A stretch of 64,000 nt of DNA from assembly GCA_003574785.1 (NCBI GenBank), contig QORU01000004.1, forward strand, positions 248,001-312,000, in the 5' to 3' direction. A program made the translations under genes and the position numbers. This DNA comes from Taklimakanibacter deserti (GTDB lineage Bacteria; Pseudomonadota; Alphaproteobacteria; Rhizobiales; Aestuariivirgaceae). Below the pieces are notes generated by a model that worked only from the letters and a program-made list of their open reading frames with translations, had not been told where the DNA came from and did not search any database. This document shows, piece after piece, positions 24,896 through 31,446 of this stretch (positions within the stretch are counted from its first letter, which is position 1; every line of letters begins with the position of its first letter).

Positions 24896-26632
24896 CTATG
24901 CGGAGACGCGTGCGCGCGGCGTGCTGGAGACTCGGGCATAGCGCGTCTCGCTCGTCCACGGATAGCCGATCTCGCCGAACGAGCGATGAAGTTCGCTGTG
25001 CACATCGGCAAATTTCTGCGCGCGAGTGACGTCCAGATCATTGGTGAAGAGCATGAACCGCCGAATCGCTTCCGGCCGTGGCATGCCTTCTAGGGTCTCG
25101 AGGTGATCGGCGACACTGAGAACCTGGTGCAGATTTGCCTGCCGACACCCGTTGTCGGCATATTCACGAAGGCGCTCGGCCGCGAGAAGGCGCGCCGCGG
25201 GCGGCATGAGAGACAAGCGAAGCTGCTCTGGCCAATGCAGGATGTTGCTGAGCGTGAAATCCAGGCCAAGGTCATCGCAATAGCGGCAAAGGTCGGCGAG
25301 GTTCAACGCATTGTAGATCTGGACAACCGGAGTCACGCAAATAAAGGCATTCGGCAACTGTTGCAGAAGCCTGACGTTCTGATCCACGACCTTCCACTTG
25401 GCCGGGAATCTTATGTATTCATATGTGTCTCCAACACCGTCAATGCTCAAGGCGATGTTGAGGGAATCGAACCGGCCAAGCTTCTCCAGAATCTCGGAAC
25501 TCACCTTCGTGCAGTTCGTGTTGAATTCCAACAGGATGTGGTTGTTCTTGGACTGAATAAGAAAGTCGACTATTTCCGTTACCCTCTTCATCAAGAGAGG
25601 TTCGCCACCGGTGATATACAAGCGATCGATCTTGCCGGGATTCCTAAACAACTCGCCGAATATGAACGAATCTTCGTTCTCCCACAGCGTTCGTCCCGGC
25701 AGGCGGCTATAGAGCATCCGATTTGGCAACTCGGTCGCGGCGGACGGCTGGCGGAATAGGCGTATTTCCTCGACCGCCATCCCTTTATGATCCAAAGCGG
25801 CCTTGCCACCTGGGCTGGTTACCCGGATTTGGACCTGCAACGCTCCACTGAGTTTCGTATGGCGCAGATCGATTTTCACCTGCCGGTTCCCACGCGTTGC
25901 GGATTGCCGCGCGTGGACGACGCCATTCACCAGTACATCGAACATCTGATCCCGTTGCCCGGCTTCGTTAAGTTTGATTTCGAGCCGATTGGGAATCGTG
26001 GCTTCATCAAGTTTGAGATCGATCCCGGCACAATCGCCGGTCCAGCAATAACGATGCTCGGCGGCTTTTTCGGTTGCAGAGAATCCGCTTTGCGACACAC
26101 CCACCAGGGGATGCGGTCCGATGATTGCGGAGTCGGCGTTCCACACGACCAGAGGGATGCCGTCGAAACTCCAGCTGGGCGCCCAGCGGCTGTGCACAGG
26201 GTCTCGCTCGATCTGTGAGCTGGTCAAGGAGCCGCACATGCGGCATTCCAGATTGCACAGGCTTCCCAGCTCCAATTTGAAGAAGTTGGGCTGCTCGTCC
26301 ACCCGGAATTCATTCGCCACGGTCTCCTTGCGCACTTCCTCGACCGGTCGATCCATCATGCTGGCAGCGACTGTCGTCCGATAGCTTTGTCCTGACGCTG
26401 CTTCGTTCTTGTAGCAGCCCTGGCAATCAGGCACCGCTTCTCCCGCAAGCATCGCTCGCCGAACATCGCGCATATAGTCGGAGTTCCAGGCCTCCTCCAG
26501 GCTATGGTGGTAGACGGACATGGGGGCGCCGCCTTCGGTCATGACCTTGTGCGCCATGCAACACAGCTTGTAAGCCCCTTCAGTGCCGACGGTCAGATGC
26601 TTCCAAGGCAGGATACAGAATTTATCGGCCAC
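24896..26632 (-). CDS. Radical SAM enzyme (twitch/SPASM-like) with inserted beta-rich module
   Basis: A 578-residue cytoplasmic radical SAM protein. The cluster-binding motif is CNLECRMC (Cys126, Cys130, Cys133) and the SAM-binding glycine motif is ITGGEPLL (342-345). An N-terminal Cys module (FCILPWKHL with Cys6, Cys24-Cys25, then CQGC at 70-73) resembles the twitch/SPASM auxiliary cluster found in 'twitch domain-containing' radical SAM proteins. Oddly, about 200 residues separate the two core motifs instead of roughly 50; residues about 150-310 look like an inserted beta-sandwich (IPNRLEIKLN, MFDVLVNGVV, LQVQIRVTSPGG). Such proteins often sit with glycosyltransferases. Convergent with the GT fusion gene (24-bp gap) and 50 bp downstream of the small secreted paralogue. 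Confidence 0.8.
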   Translation of the reverse strand: MADKFCILPWKHLTVGTEGAYKLCCMAHKVMTEGGAPMSVYHHSLEEAWNSDYMRDVRRAMLAGEAVPDCQGCYKNEAASGQSYRTTVAASMMDRPVEEVRKETVANEFRVDEQPNFFKLELGSLCNLECRMCGSLTSSQIERDPVHSRWAPSWSFDGIPLVVWNADSAIIGPHPLVGVSQSGFSATEKAAEHRYCWTGDCAGIDLKLDEATIPNRLEIKLNEAGQRDQMFDVLVNGVVHARQSATRGNRQVKIDLRHTKLSGALQVQIRVTSPGGKAALDHKGMAVEEIRLFRQPSAATELPNRMLYSRLPGRTLWENEDSFIFGELFRNPGKIDRLYITGGEPLLMKRVTEIVDFLIQSKNNHILLEFNTNCTKVSSEILEKLGRFDSLNIALSIDGVGDTYEYIRFPAKWKVVDQNVRLLQQLPNAFICVTPVVQIYNALNLADLCRYCDDLGLDFTLSNILHWPEQLRLSLMPPAARLLAAERLREYADNGCRQANLHQVLSVADHLETLEGMPRPEAIRRFMLFTNDLDVTRAQKFADVHSELHRSFGEIGYPWTSETRYARVSSTPRARVSA

Positions 26633-26682
26633 AGTGGGTTACCTCTTCCTATGCGGTTGCCGGTGAAACGGCGGTTACCGGT

Positions 26683-26997
26683 TTAGCCATTCGACTGAGA
26701 GCCACTGGGCTCGGCAGGCGAACGCACATCATCCAGCCCCTGACCATCAGGCTCTTCATTCAGAGGCGGCACAGCGAGCGCCGCACAAGCCGTGTTCCCA
26801 TGGGTTGTGCTCTGCGGATACTTCCTCAGAAATTCTTCCAAGGCTTCGACGGTGTTCTGCCGGAGTGCTTCTTCGCAGGCGCACTCTTCGGACGCGCAGG
26901 ACCGGGACGCGCTTTGTACCGAAATGGCACTGACGCTGACGCCCAGCCCTAAGGCACCGAGGGCCAGCACGAGCTGAGTGAATTTCATCGCCGTCAC
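26683..26997 (-). CDS. Small secreted protein with TPR-like segment (paralogue of 19950)
   Basis: About 104 residues with a Sec-type signal peptide (MKFTQLVLALGALGLG core, cleavage near the SVSA/SVQSA region) and a mature part whose core ACEEALRQNTVEALEEFL then RKYPQS matches the protein encoded at 19950. Cys residues are more numerous (SCASEECACEEAL plus TACAALAV). The tail is Pro/Glu/Gly/Ser-rich. I set the start at the GTG at 26997 because it aligns with the paralogue's MTAI start; ATG at 26988 is almost equally likely. It is the first gene of a minus-strand pair with the radical SAM gene 50 bp downstream. Function unknown. Confidence 0.7.
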   Translation of the reverse strand: MTAMKFTQLVLALGALGLGVSVSAISVQSASRSCASEECACEEALRQNTVEALEEFLRKYPQSTTHGNTACAALAVPPLNEEPDGQGLDDVRSPAEPSGSQSNG

Positions 26998-27147
26998 ACC
27001 ACTCACAATGGGACGAATTTTAACACTTCATTAACCTATAATCTACCCCTGGGTAAGATCATGGTTACCTGGCTTTCAGAGCAATTGTTGGGCCAAATTC
27101 CGCCTGGCAGGCAGCTGCGGTGGGATTTAATGATGCCAGAATGCAGT

Positions 27148-27168
27148 GGGGCCCCTCTTGGGGGCCCC
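27148..27168 (-). terminator. Strong G/C hairpin downstream of the ClpP-like gene
   Basis: GGGGCCCC (27148-27155) and GGGGCCCC (27161-27168) around a 5-base loop, 29 bases past the stop of the minus-strand gene ending at 27197. No T-run follows, so it is terminator-like rather than a classical intrinsic terminator. Confidence 0.45.
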
Positions 27169-27196
27169 TAATGCAAACTCAGGACGAGCGGATCGA

Positions 27197-27730
27197 TCAG
27201 CCGTCGGCCGGCTGGCGTCGCGGAGACCCTCGTCTGGCAACGGCGGAGGTTCCGCACGGCTTGATGAACCGGCTGGCATAGCCGTAGCTCATCGTCTTGA
27301 TGCTGCCGGACAGGCCGCCCCGGCTGCGAATCCAGGACCTCACCCAGCCGGGATAGTTCCGCATCATGAAAGCCTGTGCCACGCGGTTGCCGCGGCTCGA
27401 GGCGCCGAAAGGCGAATGGAAGCCGAAGGATGCGCCCGGGCTGATACAGGTCTGGCTCGACGCCAGTCCCAGATAGAGCGTGCAAGCCGACCGGCAGCTT
27501 CCGCTGAAGCGCACTTTCGTGCCGTTCTGCCGCCATCTCAGCATGCGCAGGCCGTAGTTGATCACCACGCCGCCGCTGTCGGAGCCGATCGATACGGCTC
27601 GCGGCGAATAGTCGTTGTTCGATGGCAGGCTGGCGAGCCTGACTTTCTTCCCGGCCAACGCGCCGTCGCCGCACACGGCGACCAGACAAGCCGTCAACAG
27701 CAAGGCGCGCACTGCTTTCGTGTTAATCAT
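27197..27730 (-). CDS. Secreted ClpP/COG3904-like protein of unknown function
   Basis: A 177-residue exported protein. With the ATG at 27730 (GGGAA upstream) it starts with a clean signal peptide ending GALA near residue 26; the open frame extends 29 codons further upstream but without such a signal. The mature part has DSGGVVINYGLRMLRW, then VRFSGSCRSACTLYLGL and SPGASFGFHSP. The pattern S-x-C-x-S-A-C followed by G-F-H recalls periplasmic ClpP/crotonase-fold proteins of the COG3904 kind, in which the Ser and His could be catalytic. Five Cys in the mature part suggest disulfides. Family assignment is by pattern only. The gene is alone between the small secreted paralogue and the lyase-like gene. 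Confidence 0.55.
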   Translation of the reverse strand: MINTKAVRALLLTACLVAVCGDGALAGKKVRLASLPSNNDYSPRAVSIGSDSGGVVINYGLRMLRWRQNGTKVRFSGSCRSACTLYLGLASSQTCISPGASFGFHSPFGASSRGNRVAQAFMMRNYPGWVRSWIRSRGGLSGSIKTMSYGYASRFIKPCGTSAVARRGSPRRQPADG

Positions 27731-27957
27731 AAGCGAGATTCCCGTTCCCGAATATGACGCACAGTAATCGCGGACCTCACTGATCGGCGTTAGCAAAACC
27801 GCTACAATCCGAGACAACTTGCCAGCTGACTATTAGGTGCTTAATTGCGCATTGCTCAATACATTTAAGTTTAATGAAATTTTCCATCAAAATGACGAGC
27901 GTTTATCCGTAGCAATACGGAAACAGTAGACTCGAAGGGAAGCAGATCGCGGACGCT

Positions 27958-29790
27958 CTATTTCGGCAGCACGCCGGCTATGGACCTGGCTCTGCTTTCG
28001 GGCGGCTGCGGCCCGCCCGGATAGAACTTCGTCGCCGGATTCTCCTGCATGAAGTCATAGGCGACCATGCCCAGAGGCCGCTTCGGCCGGTCGGCCGGCG
28101 CCTGCCGCCAGGGGATCACCTGGCGCAGCGCCGCAAGCGCTGCCTCAGGCGCTGCACCGAACTTGCGCTCCGGCTTCTGGGCCTTGCGCACCTCCATCCA
28201 ATAGCTCGCGGTCAGGAGGTCCTGGGCCAGGAGGTGGAAGGAGAGATCGACCGCCTGACGGGCGCGCTGCGTCTTGAGGCGGGTCTGCGCCTCGAGATCC
28301 TCGACCGTCGCGACGATCGCCTGGCCGTTGGGCGTCACCGGCGTTCCGAGCGCTGCCAGCTCCTGCCACAGATCGGTCGGCAGATAGCCGTCGAAGCTCG
28401 GGATTTCCTTGCGCAGCTCGGGCGAAAGCACGTCGGCGGGCTTGACGACCGTGAAGAAGGGATTGCGGAAGCGCTCGATGCGTTGCGCCACCGCCACGCC
28501 GAGATTGGTGAGTGCCAAGGTGAAGGCCTCCACCTGGTTCGCCATCGGATAGGGATCCCAATTGGCGTTGGAGAGGATATAGCCGGACTTTCCGTTACTT
28601 AAGGGGCCGCCCTTGATGTAATACTTCATGAATTGCGGTGTCGCGAGCTCCGGCGCGCTTTCGGGCGTCAAGCCCGGCAGCACCGCCGGATTGTGATCCG
28701 ACGAATTGATCGACAGCAGCACCGAGTCCCTGAGTTCCGCCCAGGCCTGCCAGGCCGAGCCCTGGCGCTGGCTCGAGGCGCGCAGGCTTTCCGGATCCTG
28801 GATGATGCGGGCCGGATCATCATCGAACAGATAGCTGCCCTTGATCATGTCCATCACCCGCGCCGCATCCCAGGTCAGCCATTCATAGGGCCGCATCGCC
28901 TGCACCGGCGCCGCGATCGGCGTGACGCTGGAATTCATGCCGAGCAGGCTCATGGCATGGCTGAGATCGGTCCATTCGAGGAGCCGGCGCGCATCCGCGA
29001 CGAGCAGCACGGCCTGCGCCTGGGCATAGGCGTTGGTGCTGATGAGGGCGGCCTGATCGGCGGCGAAGGGCTCGAGCGGCTTGAGCCCTGCTTCCGTGAG
29101 CGCCTGGGCGGCCGGCATGCGCACGCCTTTGTGATAGGCATCGCCCTCGCCCACCATGGCGGCGGCGATATTGCCCATGGTCGGCAGGTCGCCCTCGCCC
29201 AGCGTGCCGCGCGACTGCACCACCGGCGTCACCCGCTTGTTGAGCATGTCGACCAGCATATGGGTCAATTGCGGACTCGCCGCCTCATAGGACATGGTAT
29301 TGGCGCGAATGGCCATAATGGCGCGGACCAGCGCTTCTTCTGAGAGCTCAGGCCCATAGCCCCGCGCGACGCCGCCCTTGAAGCGCTGGAGCTGCTGCTC
29401 GCTCAGGAGCTTCTTGTTCTCGGGCGATGTCGGATCGCCGGAGAAGATCACCGTCTCGCGCTGGTCGCCGGCGCCGCGGTTGAACCAGTAGATGGTGACG
29501 CCTTCCGCCGCCCCTTGCAGCAGCAGCCCATAGGCATCGGCCGAGCGCTGCAGCGCCTCGGCGCTGAGCTCGGCCTTGGCGCCGTTGCGCGCGACGTCGA
29601 TCACTTGCTCGATGGTGAGATCACGCCCCGTCAGCGTCACCGTCTTGTCGGCCATCGTCTCGCTGATCGGCTGATAGATCTGTGTCGGCTCGAAGGCTGG
29701 CGCGACGGAAGGCGCCAGCAGGAGAGCCGTCGCCAAAGCGAGTGAAAGCAGCACAATCCTGGATTTGCGACACACGATCAGATCGCTCAT
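27958..29790 (-). CDS. Secreted aromatic amino acid lyase (HAL/PAL) homologue lacking the MIO triad
   Basis: A 610-residue member of the histidine/phenylalanine ammonia-lyase superfamily. Diagnostic regions are IYWFNRGAG (Tyr101, matching the catalytic Tyr loop of the family), RGTLGEGDLPTMGNIAAAMV (194-213), QDPESLRASSQRQG (331-344, matching Q-D-x-Y-S-L-R-C-x-P-Q) and NSSDHNPAV (362-370). The Ala-Ser-Gly that cyclises to the MIO electrophile in ordinary members is absent: where GASGDL is expected the sequence reads GEGDL. A signal peptide (hydrophobic 11-30) indicates export, unlike the cytoplasmic lyases. So this is probably not a normal ammonia-lyase; isomerase, binding or a new lyase chemistry are possible. 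Confidence 0.8.
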   Translation of the reverse strand: MSDLIVCRKSRIVLLSLALATALLLAPSVAPAFEPTQIYQPISETMADKTVTLTGRDLTIEQVIDVARNGAKAELSAEALQRSADAYGLLLQGAAEGVTIYWFNRGAGDQRETVIFSGDPTSPENKKLLSEQQLQRFKGGVARGYGPELSEEALVRAIMAIRANTMSYEAASPQLTHMLVDMLNKRVTPVVQSRGTLGEGDLPTMGNIAAAMVGEGDAYHKGVRMPAAQALTEAGLKPLEPFAADQAALISTNAYAQAQAVLLVADARRLLEWTDLSHAMSLLGMNSSVTPIAAPVQAMRPYEWLTWDAARVMDMIKGSYLFDDDPARIIQDPESLRASSQRQGSAWQAWAELRDSVLLSINSSDHNPAVLPGLTPESAPELATPQFMKYYIKGGPLSNGKSGYILSNANWDPYPMANQVEAFTLALTNLGVAVAQRIERFRNPFFTVVKPADVLSPELRKEIPSFDGYLPTDLWQELAALGTPVTPNGQAIVATVEDLEAQTRLKTQRARQAVDLSFHLLAQDLLTASYWMEVRKAQKPERKFGAAPEAALAALRQVIPWRQAPADRPKRPLGMVAYDFMQENPATKFYPGGPQPPESRARSIAGVLPK

Positions 29791-29900
29791 GAGATGAGCC
29801 TCCCCGGCTGACCGTCCTCACGAGAGACTATCGACCGCAGAGCGCGCGTCAATCCTTGCACAGAGTGTGGCAGGTCTTCTTTGTCGTCATGACTTGCGTT

Positions 29901-30506
29901 TCAGGGCAGCCACATCGGGATGATCGACAGCGCGAGAAATGCACCGAGCAGCATGTTGGTCAGCCGCCATTGCCAGTCGGCGGTGAGAAACCGCGCCAGC
30001 AGCTGGCCGGCGACGCACCAGAGCGACAGCGAAAGGATGGCCGCCGCTCCGAAGGCCACGCCGAGCAACAGCGCCAGCGCGCTTGGGTTGTTGGCGAGCG
30101 CCGCAAAGGACAGAGCGGCGGCACTGGTCATCGCCCAGCCTTTGGGATTGACCCACAAGAGCCATATGCCGGTGATGAACCGCGTCGGCCGCGCCATTTC
30201 CTCGGCCAGACGCGGCGGTCCGCTCATGGCGATGCGCCAGGCGAGCCACAACAGATAGAGCGTGCCGATCGTCTTCATGGCGAGCTGCAGGGACGGCACC
30301 GCGATGAGCAGGCTCGCCAGGCCAATCGCGGCGGCGGCCGCCATCGATGCGAGGCCAAAGGCGATGCCGACCATCAAGGGCAGCGACCGGCGATAGCCGA
30401 AATGAGCGCCGGACGCGGTGGCGAGCGTCGTGGCGCCTCCCGGGGTCACGGTAGCCACGAGGGCGAAAAGGATGAGCGGCAGAAGCTGGTCCATGATCCA
30501 TGGCAT
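29901..30506 (-). CDS. LysE-family amino acid exporter
   Basis: A 201-residue inner-membrane protein with about six transmembrane helices. The N-terminal VATVTPGGATTLATASGAHFGYRR (conserved TPG) and the mid-protein LLWVNPKGWAMT (conserved NPK) are hallmarks of LysE/RhtB exporters of amino acids or their analogues. I place the start at 30506, preceded by GGGAATG, rather than at 30554. It is divergent from the LysR gene at 30574 across 67 bp, the usual arrangement for LysE exporters and the regulators that sense their substrate. Confidence 0.85.
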   Translation of the reverse strand: MPWIMDQLLPLILFALVATVTPGGATTLATASGAHFGYRRSLPLMVGIAFGLASMAAAAAIGLASLLIAVPSLQLAMKTIGTLYLLWLAWRIAMSGPPRLAEEMARPTRFITGIWLLWVNPKGWAMTSAAALSFAALANNPSALALLLGVAFGAAAILSLSLWCVAGQLLARFLTADWQWRLTNMLLGAFLALSIIPMWLP

Positions 30507-30573
30507 GCGGCATTCCCAGACATTAGGGAAATGAATGTTGAAAATGCCTGCCATTAGAGTTCATAATGCCGTC

Positions 30574-31443
30574 ATGGCACGCAATCTCGACATCGACCTG
30601 ATCCGGACCTTCATCGCCGTCGCCGATCATTCCAGCATGACCGCGGCCGGGAATGCCCGTTACCTGACCCAGAGCGCCGTCAGCCAGCAGATCCGGCGGC
30701 TCGAGGACACGCTGGGCCTTGCCCTGTTCGAGCGCGACCGGCGCGGCCTCAAGCTGACGCCCTCAGGCGAGCAACTGCTCGCCAAGGGCCGCAGGCTCAT
30801 CGCCCTCAATGACGACATTTGGGGGGAAATGACGGCGGGCCATGTGCAGGGCAAGGTCCGCCTCGGCCTGCCCTATGACCTGGTCGAGCCCTGCATCGCG
30901 CCGGTGATCAAGGCCTATGCCTCGGCCCATCCGCAGGTCGAGATTTCGCTGACCTGCGCCGCCTCGCCCGATTTGATCGCAGGGCTCGCCGAAGGTGCCA
31001 TCGATCTCGCCGTCGTCGAGGAGCCGCAAGGGCCGAGCGCCGGCGAATGCCTGCGGGTCGAGCGCCTGGTCTGGGTGGGCGCTCGAAATGGCGGCGCCTG
31101 GCTCAAGACGCCTTTGCCGGTTTCGATGGTCGCCGACACCTGCGCCTTCCGCCCGGCCGTGCTCGCGGCCCTGGAGCGGCAGGACCGCGCCTGGCGTACC
31201 GTCTTCGAGAACGGCAATATCGAGGCGACCACCGCGACGGTGCGTGCCGATCTCGCGGTCACGGCCTGGCTCGTCTCGACCGTGCCCGCCGACCTCGAGA
31301 TATTGGGGCCCGACAAGGCGCCGACCGATCTGCCGCTCTTCGCCATCAATTTGCATCTGCCGAAAGGCGGCCTTGCCCGGCCGGCCGCGGAAATGGCGCG
31401 CTATCTGCGCGAGGGTTTCGCGCGCATGCACCACGCGGCGTGA
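30574..31443 (+). CDS. LysR-family transcriptional regulator (of the divergent exporter)
   Basis: A 289-residue regulator: N-terminal winged helix (residues about 5-65; LIRTFIAVADHSSMTAAGNA, then SAVSQQIRRLEDTLGLALFER) and a periplasmic-binding-fold ligand domain. It is divergent from the LysE gene and probably activates it when the exported amino acid accumulates. Start at 30574 puts the helix at the usual distance from the N-terminus; ATGs at 30535 and 30544 are possible. It runs convergently into the GH3 gene with a 3-bp gap. Confidence 0.88.
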   Translation: MARNLDIDLIRTFIAVADHSSMTAAGNARYLTQSAVSQQIRRLEDTLGLALFERDRRGLKLTPSGEQLLAKGRRLIALNDDIWGEMTAGHVQGKVRLGLPYDLVEPCIAPVIKAYASAHPQVEISLTCAASPDLIAGLAEGAIDLAVVEEPQGPSAGECLRVERLVWVGARNGGAWLKTPLPVSMVADTCAFRPAVLAALERQDRAWRTVFENGNIEATTATVRADLAVTAWLVSTVPADLEILGPDKAPTDLPLFAINLHLPKGGLARPAAEMARYLREGFARMHHAA

Positions 31444-31446
31444 CGG

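Noticed and set aside
26683..26997. Small protein upstream of the radical SAM gene as a classical RiPP precursor peptide
   Set aside because: It has a Sec signal peptide and a TPR-like helical core shared with a paralogue not adjacent to a radical SAM gene; a leader/core precursor layout is not visible. Modification is left as a testable idea only.
29190..29215. Sequencing error or frameshift as the cause of the missing Ala-Ser-Gly in the lyase homologue
   Set aside because: The frame is intact on both sides with family motifs before and after, so loss of exactly one codon with replacement of the triad is better explained as a real change.
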